NCBI GenBank assembly: GCA_009843635.1 | Contig: VYDB01000114.1 | Coordinates: 1 to 58,543, forward strand | Direction of reading: 5' to 3' | Length of the DNA: 58,543 nucleotides | From: Gammaproteobacteria bacterium | GTDB lineage: Bacteria > Pseudomonadota > Gammaproteobacteria > Pseudomonadales > Azotimanducaceae | In this document: positions 51,023 to 58,543 of the stretch, one piece after another | Numbering within the stretch: position 1 is the stretch's first letter | Layout: each line of letters opens with the position of its first letter | Translations under genes and position numbers: made by a program | The notes under the pieces: generated by a model | Databases searched by the model: none | The model's input: the letters and a program-made list of their open reading frames with translations, nothing else | Told to the model about the DNA's origin: nothing

Positions 51023-53209
51023 CTAAAGGTCGTAGCTGATCTCGACACCGAGCAGTCTTGGCGCTTCGATGGTTTTTATCGAAGCCTGGTAGAACGGACC
51101 TGCCTGTATAAACTGGGTAGCGTCCTCGTTGGTAAGGTTGTCACCAAAAATGGAAACACCCCAGTTCTCACCAATCAACAAACCAAAACGCATGTTGAGA
51201 TAAGTCCGCTCCTCTGCATCTCGAGTCGATCCCATGGAAGCGATGTGGTCACTCTTGTGATTGAGTGAAGCTGTCAGATCTCCAGCGATGTTCCCAGAGA
51301 TTTGCCATCCATAGTTGATGCTCAGCGCACCTGAGAAGTCGGGGGTGCCTGGTATGCCGTCTCCTTCTCCGTAGAAGGCACCGAAACCGGCCGCAACGAT
51401 CGGGTCCAACTTGCTCATTTCAACGTCGATGTAGCTTGCAGCTAGACTTACATTGAGCCCAGGCACAGATTCCGGCGCCCAGACGAGACCGAGATCGACA
51501 CCAAAGCCATCCGCATCGCCTAGCTGGGCTGACGTGGATACGGAACCTGCACGGGCTGCCCCCTGGACATCGGTCCAATCCTGGTAATAGATCGATGCAT
51601 CGACTAACAACGTGCCGCCTGCCAAGGTCAGCTTGGTGCCAATTTCATAGCTCCACAGTTCATCAGGATCGATGGTCGGTGTATTCAGGCACGCGTTCCT
51701 GAGGTCAGCCAATACCGGGGTGGTGGGCATGATCGTGTTGCAGCTCGACACGCCGTTAAAGAGGCCCGAGCGGAACCCTTTGGCGACATTGATGTAGTAG
51801 AGACTGTCGTCGTCCGGGGTCCATGACAGGTTGACCCGTGGATTCACATTGTCAAACGTCTCATCAAAGCTGGGCAACGCAAAGCCAAATGCACCAAATG
51901 TCTGTGTTTCCACGAATTCGCGGTCGTCTTCAAACCACCGGCCGCCGATCAACAGACTGAGTTCATCTTCGACCAACTCATATGTGAGTTCCCCGAAGAC
52001 CGACTTCTGCTCGGATTCCGCATCTGCCGTTCCGACGAACCCTATGGACTCCAGCTCGATGATCTGGCTGCGCTCAGAGTCAACGTAGTAAACACCCGCT
52101 ACAAAATTGAATCTGCCATCGAAGTGGGACGTAATCCGGGTCTCGTTGGAAAACGTCTCTGGATCATAGAAAACGTAGATCGGGAGACCAAAGTCAGAGA
52201 TGAGACCACTTCTCCAGTCCTCGCTGAACTCGAGGTGCGAGAATGTGGATGTGACTGAAAAATTCTCGAACTCATAAGTGATCGTCGTCGAATACAGGTC
52301 GTATTCGGTGTCATCCGATGTGTAGTTCGGGTCTGAGTCTGCCGAAATGTCGTCCGAATCAATCAACAGAAATCCAGTCGGGGCAGTCTGACTTTCGTTT
52401 CCCGCGTACATGAATTCCAGCGTCAGATTGTCGGTTGGAGTTGCAAGTACCTGCACCCGCAGATCGGTAATGTCCGTACCGCCTACATCCTCAACCAGCG
52501 GGCCGGATGGATCGAAGGTGAACGTCGCAAAGTTTATGGCGTGAGGCTGCACATCGATCCACGCCGGTCCTTCTTCTTCGGCAAAAGACACACGCGCAGC
52601 AAGTTTGTCCTCGATCAACGGCAGGCTGAAGGATGCGTCAACTGACCAACCGTCGTCCCCTTCGCTGCCATAGTCCATGTACCCCAGGTTCACCGATGCC
52701 TCGAATTCCTGCAGATTCGGTTTTTTCGGAATAATCCGCAACACCCCACCCATGGCACCACCACCGTACAGGGTGCTTTGCGGTCCCTTCACAATCTCGA
52801 TCCTTTCCAGGCCGGAAGTTCGGACAACGGGCGCCCACAGCATGGAAGGAAAGTAAAAGGGCGTATCGCCGAGGTAATAGCCAATGGTCGGGTCACCCGC
52901 GATCTGGGGAATACCCCGAAGCTGAATGCGCGTCTGGTCTGAACCGAATGCTTCCCCCGTAGCTGCCCCCGGTACAAAGTTCACCAGCTCACGCAGATTT
53001 TTGACGTTGTTCCTGTCGAGGAATTCTCCATCTGCCACCTGGATGCTCAGCGGTACATCAGTGAGCGCTTCCTCTCGCTTCTGCGCTGTGACCAAAATTT
53101 CCTCAATGGCCGTTTCTTCAGCGAGAGCATCCTGGCTGAGGGGAAGACCTGCCCCTGCCGTCAAACCTGCTAATGCCCAGAACCGGCCGAGCTGCGCGAA
53201 TCTACTCAT
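51023..53209 (-). CDS. TonB-dependent outer-membrane receptor
   Basis: This 728-residue receptor has a signal peptide (to about ALAEE), a TonB-box-type segment (IEEILVTAQKREEALTDV), a plug domain with IVKGPQSTLYGGGAMGGVLR, and a barrel ending PRLLGVEISYDL. It stands between the AraC regulator and the esterase operon, all on the minus strand, and is the likely importer of the phenolic ester. The gap to the small exported protein is 96 nt. Confidence 0.93.
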   Translation of the reverse strand: MSRFAQLGRFWALAGLTAGAGLPLSQDALAEETAIEEILVTAQKREEALTDVPLSIQVADGEFLDRNNVKNLRELVNFVPGAATGEAFGSDQTRIQLRGIPQIAGDPTIGYYLGDTPFYFPSMLWAPVVRTSGLERIEIVKGPQSTLYGGGAMGGVLRIIPKKPNLQEFEASVNLGYMDYGSEGDDGWSVDASFSLPLIEDKLAARVSFAEEEGPAWIDVQPHAINFATFTFDPSGPLVEDVGGTDITDLRVQVLATPTDNLTLEFMYAGNESQTAPTGFLLIDSDDISADSDPNYTSDDTEYDLYSTTITYEFENFSVTSTFSHLEFSEDWRSGLISDFGLPIYVFYDPETFSNETRITSHFDGRFNFVAGVYYVDSERSQIIELESIGFVGTADAESEQKSVFGELTYELVEDELSLLIGGRWFEDDREFVETQTFGAFGFALPSFDETFDNVNPRVNLSWTPDDDSLYYINVAKGFRSGLFNGVSSCNTIMPTTPVLADLRNACLNTPTIDPDELWSYEIGTKLTLAGGTLLVDASIYYQDWTDVQGAARAGSVSTSAQLGDADGFGVDLGLVWAPESVPGLNVSLAASYIDVEMSKLDPIVAAGFGAFYGEGDGIPGTPDFSGALSINYGWQISGNIAGDLTASLNHKSDHIASMGSTRDAEERTYLNMRFGLLIGENWGVSIFGDNLTNEDATQFIQAGPFYQASIKTIEAPRLLGVEISYDL

Positions 53210-53332
53210 TGGAATCCCCTATCGTTTTGCGTAACGACGCATGGTGCAAGTTACGGATTACAGGACAGAAAGCACTATTCCGGGGCACCCAATGTTATGC
53301 GTTTGACACTTTTTCTTATGCGAGCTCTCTAC

Positions 53333-54418
53333 CTATCTGCTGGATCTGACTTCGGACGGGCTGCTGCTGAAGCGGCGCTTAAATGCAATGGTGAAGTTGC
53401 TCGGGTGCTCATATCCGCACTCCTCCGCTATTTTATGTACTGCCAGCGGGCTCTCTTTGAGTAGCTGATAGCCTTTCCGCATCCGCAGTTCGAGCGCATA
53501 ACCCGCGACGGTATCCCCATAGATTTTCTTGAATCCTTCCGTCAGTTTTCTGCGGTTGAGTCCAACCATGGTGCTGAGCTTGGCAATTGAAAGTGCTTCG
53601 CCGTCACGTTCTTCGAGAATGCTCCGTGCGCGAGCCAGTTTCCTCACCTCGATGAGCGGTACGTCCCCACTCACATTTGTATTGTGTATAGGCCGCACAT
53701 CACTCAGAAGGCAAAACAACTCACCGACTTTTAGTCGCAGCATTGTCGTTCGCGCAGACCCAGACTCCGGCAGATGCAAGAGGGACTCAGAGAATTGTTT
53801 AAAGGAGTCATTCCGTGGGAGTTCGAACACCCGGTCTTCCGTGGCAGCACCAGTTCTCAGTTCCTGAAACAGGGGTGAAGGAGGTATGCCAAACCGGTGC
53901 CAGATCTCACGTTCACCCTTTTCGGTCATAGAGAAAAAGGTAGTGCGTATGCTATCTCCCGCACGCATATGGTAGGAGAAGCGCCCCGCCTCCGGCTGAA
54001 ACGAAATGACACCAGGTGAAACTGCACTGTCCACAACGACGTCCCCAAAACGGTAGACGACCTGACCGTACTGAAAAAGGCGAATCATCAACTCATCTTC
54101 CCGGGGGACAGCCTGAGTTCCAATCTCGTGAATCGTATCAACGTCTTTTGGGACAAAGTTCAATATGCTGACGCTAATGCCCGGCAGAGCGCGATAGATG
54201 GCCAGTTCACCGTCCATGAGGTCGGGATTCATTTTCAAATGCACCCCTGTCCCATCGGCGATCAACGCCCCAGGACCCTGAATGACGCCCGCTTCAACAA
54301 ATGGAGAAACTGGATGCTCCGCGCGCATAAGATCAACCAGATCATCAAGATCCGTAAACCTCTCCACGTCCCCGGCAATGGCTGGCCTGAAATCTGCGCT
54401 GTCTGATCTGAAACTCAT
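53333..54418 (-). CDS. AraC-family regulator
   Basis: This 361-residue regulator has a long N-terminal sensing part and a C-terminal double helix-turn-helix (SIAKLSTMVGLNRRKLTEGF, then SPLAVHKIAEECGYEHPSNF, ending FKRRFSSSPSEVRSS). The layout resembles PchR-like regulators of uptake genes. It precedes the TonB receptor in the same direction with a 123-nt gap and is the likely activator of the receptor and esterase operon. Confidence 0.9.
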   Translation of the reverse strand: MSFRSDSADFRPAIAGDVERFTDLDDLVDLMRAEHPVSPFVEAGVIQGPGALIADGTGVHLKMNPDLMDGELAIYRALPGISVSILNFVPKDVDTIHEIGTQAVPREDELMIRLFQYGQVVYRFGDVVVDSAVSPGVISFQPEAGRFSYHMRAGDSIRTTFFSMTEKGEREIWHRFGIPPSPLFQELRTGAATEDRVFELPRNDSFKQFSESLLHLPESGSARTTMLRLKVGELFCLLSDVRPIHNTNVSGDVPLIEVRKLARARSILEERDGEALSIAKLSTMVGLNRRKLTEGFKKIYGDTVAGYALELRMRKGYQLLKESPLAVHKIAEECGYEHPSNFTIAFKRRFSSSPSEVRSSR

Positions 54419-54570
54419 ACGCGTTCTTTCATGTGTATGCTGAGTTCATTCTTCACCTAGCCCAACCAGGTTGCAAGCATGGGTCTATAAGAGTGTTGGC
54501 AACAAATGGATATGTCAGGTTTTAGAACAAATGAACTGTCCGGTTCTCCCATCCGTGTTCCGGCCCTTTC

Positions 54571-54613
54571 CGCCGCCCCGCGAAGGGAGCGGAGCGACCG
54601 CAGCGGGGCGGCG
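54571..54613. repeat. Hairpin upstream of SDR relic (11-bp stem)
   Basis: CGCCGCCCCGC and GCGGGGCGGCG form a perfect 11-bp stem with a 21-nt loop containing GGGAGCGGAGCGACCG. That loop motif is close to the reverse complement of the loop at 35753-35805. It may be a dispersed element that marks the breakpoint before the SDR copy. Confidence 0.55.
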
Positions 54614-54678
54614 CTGGCGAAGCTTGCCGAGGGCCTGTCCAAGCCCCGCGCGCGGCGCAAGCCCGAGCAGGTCAACCA

Positions 54679-55457
54679 GCGCTTCGGGAGTTGGAGCCGC
54701 CCTCGTCGAGCGGCTTGCCGAGCATGAAGTCTGGGTTCTGGATGTAAACTCCCCCAATAGGCTGGCCGACGCGCACCGCTTCATCCCCTTGGATCTGTCA
54801 GACGCGCAAGCGATCGACCGAGTAGTTGCCGACCTGCCGGACACACTCGATGGCTTGGCCAACGTCGCGGGCATCGCCCAGGCGCCGCAGCCTCACACCG
54901 TGGTCGCCGTGAACTTTCTGGGGTTGAGGCACCTGACTGAGAGCCTGATACCGCGTCTCGTCCCTGGAGGCCGAGTGGTCAATGTTTCCTCCATTGCCGG
55001 CCGTGACTGGCAATCGAGAGTCCAGTGGTTGCTGCCGCTCCTGGAAACCCAATCCTTCGCTGAAGGCATGAACTGGTGCCAGGAGCACCCCGAGGGTCTG
55101 GGGCGCGACCCCTACACCTTCTCAAAACGACTGGTCACCGCATACACGCTGCGGGCAGCGCAAGGCGGCGTGGGGAAAGACTACCGGATCAATTGCGTCA
55201 GCCCGGGGCCGATCGATACGCCGCTGTATCCGGAGTTCGAGTCCATCATGGGCAAGGCGCAAAGCGACTGGTCGCGGGCACAGGCTGGCACGGCCGAACC
55301 CAATGACATCGCCGAGGTGGTGGCGCTTCTGCTCACTGGCGATTGCGGCTGGCTGAATGGCGCGGACATACCGGTTGACGGAGGCTACTCGGCCGGCCTC
55401 GAATCGGGATGGATCGACTTCGCTGCCTCGCCCGCCATGATGGCGCGGCGCGGTTAG
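54679..55457 (+). pseudogene. 5-prime-truncated copy of the SDR gene
   Basis: This copy aligns to 40779-41557 over its entire length with a constant offset of 13,900 nt, so no insertion or deletion. The protein part is about 85% identical by eye. The first seven residues are gone and replaced by unrelated sequence, so the TGG of the TGxxxGxG cofactor motif is lost and only ASGVG remains. The catalytic Ser, Tyr and Lys segments are intact and the frame is open to the stop. An ORF from 54471 could add a foreign N-terminus, but dinucleotide binding would suffer. It is read as a pseudogene. Confidence 0.85.
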
Positions 55458-55505
55458 CCATCTCCAGGTCCGGGTAGGCAAGAGGGAAATTTGCCGGTAG
55501 CGGTG

Positions 55506-55551
55506 TGTGGAAGCGACTACGGCGCCACCCCACGGGAACGGGAAGTGGACC
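55506..55551 (+). pseudogene. 46-nt fragment of the flavoprotein gene
   Basis: It matches 44295-44340 within the old-yellow-enzyme-type gene at 44 of 46 positions (AAGCGACTACGGCGCCACCC is identical). It lies 49 nt after the truncated SDR copy, the same order as in the intact operon, with the esterase and most of the flavoprotein removed. It shows that the duplicated block once reached into this gene. Confidence 0.88.
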
Positions 55552-55576
55552 TAGATGAAACTCCTCGGTTCGTTGC

Positions 55577-55590
55577 GAGGGCGGGACGCC
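55577..55590 (+). repeat. Third copy of REP-like hairpin core
   Basis: GAGGGCGGGACGCC matches the core of the inverted repeat at 28-53 and 6696-6721. Outside these 14 nt the similarity stops, so this may be a diverged member of a dispersed hairpin family. Confidence 0.5.
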
Positions 55591-55707
55591 TTCGCTCCGG
55601 GGGATGACGCCGGGTAACCTAGGCCTTCGCAACTTGAGCGGACTTTTGTAAGCGCGTCCTCAGTGCCTGTGGCATAATTCTGTGACTCTTCGTTCATGGG
55701 GTCACCG

Positions 55708-55978
55708 ATGCCACAGAATGCCCCGAAAGTCAGTTCCAGCCCATTCGGCCATTGTGCCAAAGCCAATGAGGTTCTGCGTGTGCATGGCGCGATGCTGCGC
55801 GAACAGGCGGGCATGGGAGACATCAATCCCTTGGACATACCGGCAGATCAACTCGCAACGCCGCACATGGCACGGACGAAAACGTGAGGACTGGCTGATC
55901 AGCAAGGGCGTCGCTCTTGATGACTACGTCAATGAGATTGCCGGGGACTATGAGGAACCGGATGAGTACGGCGTTTGA
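55708..55978 (+). pseudogene. Small unrecognised ORF broken by a 1-nt frameshift
   Basis: One frame from the ATG at 55708 reads MPQNAPKVSSSPFGHCAKAN and on to ADQLATPHMARTKT, then stops. Another frame, from just after, reads REDWLISKGVALDDYVNEIA to GV at 55978. Removing one A from the AAAA run at 55879-55882 joins the two into one protein of about 89 residues with a plausible flow (MARTK-REDWL). I do not recognise it. A sequencing error at the homopolymer is the other explanation. Confidence 0.5.
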
Positions 55979-56177
55979 CGTCAATCGCTTGGGGAGGCCC
56001 ACACAAAGGAAGCTCTGCGCGTCTTGGGTTGAAATTCTTGATCAGCAGCCCAATACACGCCTCAGCCTCAACCCATCCCCGTTCCAAGCCCAACCCAGTT
56101 GTCACGCTATTGCGGCAAACCACGAGGCGCGAGATGATCTACCCACGATCGATTGAGGGGATCGACTAGGCAGCCAA

Positions 56178-56717
56178 ATGGGTAAGCCGACGACGAATAG
56201 GACGTCCAAAAAGCGCGAAACTGCGGTTAGTAACGCTTTTTTGGCCCATCAAACCGCGCTGCGAGCATTCGTCTCGAAGATGGTGTCCACCCCTGCGGAC
56301 GTGGACGACGTGACTCAGGAGGCTTTTTTGCGGGCTTTCAACGCGGAGAAAACGAAGGAAATCGAGCAGCCAAAGTCGTTTCTTTTCACCATCGCCAGAA
56401 ACATCGTTTTGAGCAATATCACCCGTAAATCGAGCAAACTTACCCACCATGTAGCGGATTTTGACGCTCTGGGAGTTATCACTGAGCACGATGTGGTGGT
56501 TGGCGAAGCGCAGGCTCAGGAAACGTTTGGTTTGTATTGTCGAGCCGTGGAGTCGTTACCGCCGCAGGCTCGGCGGGTTTTTCTGATGCGCAAGGTGTAT
56601 GGGTTGTCGCACAAGGAGATCGCGCAGCGCCTTGAAATTGCGGTGAGCACCGTGGAAAAACATTTGGCGAAAGGTGTCAAAGCCTGTGCCGTGTATCTCC
56701 GTGAGCACGGCGGCTAG
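56178..56717 (+). CDS. ECF sigma factor (FecI-type)
   Basis: This 179-residue sigma-70-like factor has region 2 (LRAFVSKMVSTPADVDDVTQ, EAFLRAF) and region 4 (LPPQARRVFLMRKVYGLSHK, EIAQRLEIAVSTVEKHLAKG). The FecI group responds to outer-membrane signals passed by FecR. The ATG at 56178 fits. The gene is 17 nt before the FecR-like gene and co-transcribed with it. It should direct transcription of a TonB receptor gene, but only a receptor stub follows. Confidence 0.92.
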   Translation: MGKPTTNRTSKKRETAVSNAFLAHQTALRAFVSKMVSTPADVDDVTQEAFLRAFNAEKTKEIEQPKSFLFTIARNIVLSNITRKSSKLTHHVADFDALGVITEHDVVVGEAQAQETFGLYCRAVESLPPQARRVFLMRKVYGLSHKEIAQRLEIAVSTVEKHLAKGVKACAVYLREHGG

Positions 56718-56734
56718 GTAGAGGGGTTGGTTGG

Positions 56735-57832
56735 GTGACCGACAAGCACGTACATCGCTTTGCCGACCGCTCGGCCATCGAGAGCGAAGCGAGCGAATGG
56801 CTTGCCCGACTGGACTCTGACGACCCGGTAAGCACTGAGGAGTTTGACAGATTGTGCGAATGGGTGCGTCGCAGCCCCGCTCATCGCGAGGCCCTGGACC
56901 GCCTCTCGGTAGTTTGGGATCAGATGGATGCGCTCCAAGCGCTTGCCGTTCCCCTCGGCCGCTCGGGTATTCATCCGTTGGCATGGCTATCCAACGCTTT
57001 TCAGGCAGTGCTAAAGCCACGCTATGCGGTTGTTGCCGCGTCGGTGGCAATCGTGATCGCGCTAGTCGCCCTTGCGGTGGGCAACGATGCAGATTTGCAA
57101 GGCGGCCTAGCCAATGGGAAGTTCGCCACTCGCATCGGAGAGATCAGAGACCTCGATCTGGCCGACGGGTCAACAATCCATCTCAATACCGATTCCGTCG
57201 TTTCCGTCGCGTTCGACAGCGACCAGCGCACCGTTTTCCTGGAGCACGGCGAGGCTCACTTCCAGGTGGCGCCGGAATTTGGCAGGCGTTTTGTGGTCTT
57301 TACCGACATCGGTGCAATAGAGGCAATTGGCACGGCATTTCAGGTGCGGGTATTCCCAGGCGAGATTGAGGTAACGGTAACGGAAGGGGTGGTCGACTTG
57401 CGGTCGCTTCCGGGTCATCTCACCGAGATCCCCCCGATCCGGGCTCTCTCACGGTCCGACCGGGCGCAGGCCGAGGCTGCGGCCTCTTTGGGCCAACTGG
57501 TGGCTGGGCAATCCACTCGGATTGATGGCGGCCTTGCGGAACTCGGAGAGGTACAAACGCTTGGAGAGTCCGAAGTTGCCCTACAGCTATCCTGGCGCGA
57601 GGGCCGGCTGATGTTTGCAGGGGAAACGCTGGCTGAGGTGGTCGCAGAAGTCAGTCGCTATACCCAAATCGACGTGGTGTTCGCAGATCCTGACATCAAA
57701 TCGATCCCAATCGGTGGTCGATTCAAAATCGGTGAAACCGACGCGCTATTTGACGTGCTGCAGGCGAGTTTTGGCGTTGGGGTGAAGCGGGTTGGAGCCA
57801 CACGTGTGGAGTTGCATCGCCGGCCGATCTAA
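56735..57832 (+). CDS. FecR-family anti-sigma / signal transducer
   Basis: This 365-residue protein has the cytoplasmic sigma-binding part (ASEWLARLDSDDPVSTEEFD, then WVRRSPAHREALDRLS), one membrane helix (YAVVAASVAIVIALVALAVG, about 97-116) and a periplasmic FecR domain (GEIRDLDLADGSTIHLNTDS, FLEHGEAHFQVAPE, FVVFTDIGAIEAIGTAFQVR), followed by an STN-like C-terminal part (GETLAEVVAEVSRYTQIDV). It passes a ligand signal from a TonB receptor to the sigma factor. The GTG start at 56735 is chosen. The extra C-terminal STN-like part is commonly seen in this group. Confidence 0.92.
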   Translation: MTDKHVHRFADRSAIESEASEWLARLDSDDPVSTEEFDRLCEWVRRSPAHREALDRLSVVWDQMDALQALAVPLGRSGIHPLAWLSNAFQAVLKPRYAVVAASVAIVIALVALAVGNDADLQGGLANGKFATRIGEIRDLDLADGSTIHLNTDSVVSVAFDSDQRTVFLEHGEAHFQVAPEFGRRFVVFTDIGAIEAIGTAFQVRVFPGEIEVTVTEGVVDLRSLPGHLTEIPPIRALSRSDRAQAEAAASLGQLVAGQSTRIDGGLAELGEVQTLGESEVALQLSWREGRLMFAGETLAEVVAEVSRYTQIDVVFADPDIKSIPIGGRFKIGETDALFDVLQASFGVGVKRVGATRVELHRRPI

Positions 57833-57911
57833 AACATCCGTCGTGACCAGCGTGGGTACGCATCGAGACTGGCGGTTTTGCGCGGCTGCAAAGTTATACC
57901 TTGGTGAGAAC

Positions 57912-58493
57912 GTGACTGAGGCGCGCGACTTTTGGCGCAGCGGCGTTCTGTGGCGAGGGGTAATCGACTCGTGCCGGCTGTTGGTTTGTCTGACAGCGGT
58001 CTGCTTGGGCGTTTGTGCGAATTCGTCGTTTGCCGAGAAGGCGCCGGTGCACGATATCCACATCGAGGTGTTGGATGCGGCGCAGGCGCTCGGTGAGTTA
58101 GCGGACCAGACGAACAGTCTGTTGCTGTTCCCCTTTGCGTTGGCACGGAACCGCGAAGTCAATCCTGTGATCGGGCGGTATACGATCGAGGCGGCGTTGG
58201 ACCGGATGCTCGAAGGGTCGGGGCTTCGTGGGGTTCTCACGGATCAGCGTGTGATCAGCGTCACCGCTGCTAGCGAACCACCACAAGGGGATCAAGGCAT
58301 GGAAAAGGAGTCTAAAAGACCAGGGTTGTTGCGGCGTGTCGGTGCCATCCTGGGGTTAGTGGCGGTCAGTGGAGGTATGCCCGCTCAAGCAGAACAGGCG
58401 GCAACAGCCGCAGACTCAGAAGCCTCGACCAGGCTAGAAGAAGTCATAGTCACAGCTCAACGTCGAGAGCAATCTATTATGGAAGTTCCGTAA
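57912..58493 (+). CDS. TonB-receptor stub: STN domain plus TonB-box segment only
   Basis: This ORF of about 193 residues begins with a hydrophobic stretch (LLVCLTAVCLGVCANSSFAE), then an STN signalling domain (IHIEVLDAAQALGELADQTN, VIGRYTIEAALDRMLEGSGL), then a second signal-like stretch (MEKESKRPGLLRRVGAILGL near 58299), and a TonB-box region (LEEVIVTAQRREQSIMEVP) followed at once by a stop. A normal receptor would go on for 600-800 residues of plug and barrel. Downstream sequence shows no such continuation but a G/C hairpin. Alternative starts are GTG 57843 or an ATG near 58299 for the receptor part. It is either a truncated pseudogene or a separate signalling protein. Confidence 0.75.
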   Translation: MTEARDFWRSGVLWRGVIDSCRLLVCLTAVCLGVCANSSFAEKAPVHDIHIEVLDAAQALGELADQTNSLLLFPFALARNREVNPVIGRYTIEAALDRMLEGSGLRGVLTDQRVISVTAASEPPQGDQGMEKESKRPGLLRRVGAILGLVAVSGGMPAQAEQAATAADSEASTRLEEVIVTAQRREQSIMEVP

Positions 58494-58502
58494 CTACTCG
58501 CC

Positions 58503-58525
58503 CCCCTGCCCCTGATTGGGCGGGG
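58503..58525 (+). terminator. Weak terminator-like hairpin after the receptor stub
   Basis: CCCCTGCCC, a 6-nt loop (CTGATT) and GGGCGGGG can pair with one bulge, followed by TTT. The T run is short, so it is only a possible terminator. It starts ten nt after the premature stop. Confidence 0.35.
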
Positions 58526-58543
58526 TTTGCGTTGCCGGGGACT

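Larger units (their letters stand above)
55458..56177. other. 720-nt stretch with relics only
   Basis: No convincing intact gene lies here. It holds the 46-nt flavoprotein fragment at 55506-55551, the REP-like core at 55577-55590, a frameshifted small ORF at 55708-55978, and about 200 nt of unassigned sequence before the sigma factor gene. The whole looks like eroded DNA between a duplication scar and the sigma locus. Confidence 0.7.

Noticed and set aside
1-58543. tRNA, rRNA or riboswitch genes
   Set aside because: No cloverleaf, rRNA block or known aptamer pattern could be recognised by eye.

Overview
This is a bacterial chromosome segment, most probably from a Gammaproteobacterium. The clues are three full-length TonB-dependent receptors, a FecI/FecR-type sigma and anti-sigma pair, LysR, AraC and TetR regulators, and AAHS-type transport, all of outer-membrane, aerobic, organic-acid-degrading character. 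The placement is inference from protein style; no rRNA, tRNA or marker gene is present. The window reads as an accessory, catabolic and much rearranged region: it carries one intact insertion sequence, several gene relics and two partial duplications.

Layout. (1) 1-6.7 kb: a defence and toxin-antitoxin cassette bounded by a 26-nt inverted repeat. A single-chain type ISP restriction-modification enzyme is followed, with a 4-nt overlap, by a PemK/MazF-like toxin. Orphan VapB, FitA-like and HigA antitoxins surround them, and higB/higA relics lie on the left. (2) 6.7-12.8 kb: a cytoplasmic molybdopterin oxidoreductase divergent from a Rieske oxygenase alpha subunit, an SRPBCC protein and a lipoprotein-type sulfatase. 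(3) 12.7-23.8 kb, all minus strand: LysR, TonB receptor, FAD aromatic hydroxylase, extradiol-type VOC protein, aromatic-acid MFS transporter, exported amidohydrolase, MetE/UROD-like protein and exported metallo-beta-lactamase-fold hydrolase. This is a plausible uptake, ring hydroxylation, ring cleavage and hydrolysis operon. (4) 24-25.3 kb: an AAA/DUF4143 ATPase preceded by 23-bp tandem repeats. (5) 25.3-38.1 kb: a more A/T-rich minus-strand cluster (SDR, membrane protein, TonB receptor, PPOX-fold protein, GST, second molybdopterin oxidoreductase, NorE-like and cytochrome oxidase subunit IV-like proteins) with a divergent LysR. An IS21-family element splits the membrane protein gene and leaves a 5-bp target duplication. 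(6) 38.3-44.6 kb: a relic of an Rpn-type nuclease, then TetR divergent from P450, SDR, esterase and an old-yellow-enzyme-type flavoprotein. (7) 44.6-54.4 kb, minus strand: AraC, TonB receptor, small exported protein, tannase/feruloyl-esterase-like protein, alpha/beta hydrolase, acyl-CoA ligase and a second tannase-like protein. This is a coherent system for taking up a phenolic or other ester, hydrolysing it and activating the acid. (8) 54.4-58.5 kb: a decayed partial copy of module 6, a frameshifted small ORF, then an ECF sigma, FecR and a TonB receptor that stops just after its TonB-box region.

The catabolic modules repeat one theme: outer-membrane uptake, oxygenase or esterase attack, then CoA activation or redox steps, each with its own regulator. 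Substrates cannot be read from sequence alone. The best candidates for something new are the RM-toxin cassette with its higBA relics and inverted-repeat borders, the orphan oxidase-subunit/molybdoenzyme cluster, and the sigma/anti-sigma pair that ends in a receptor stub.
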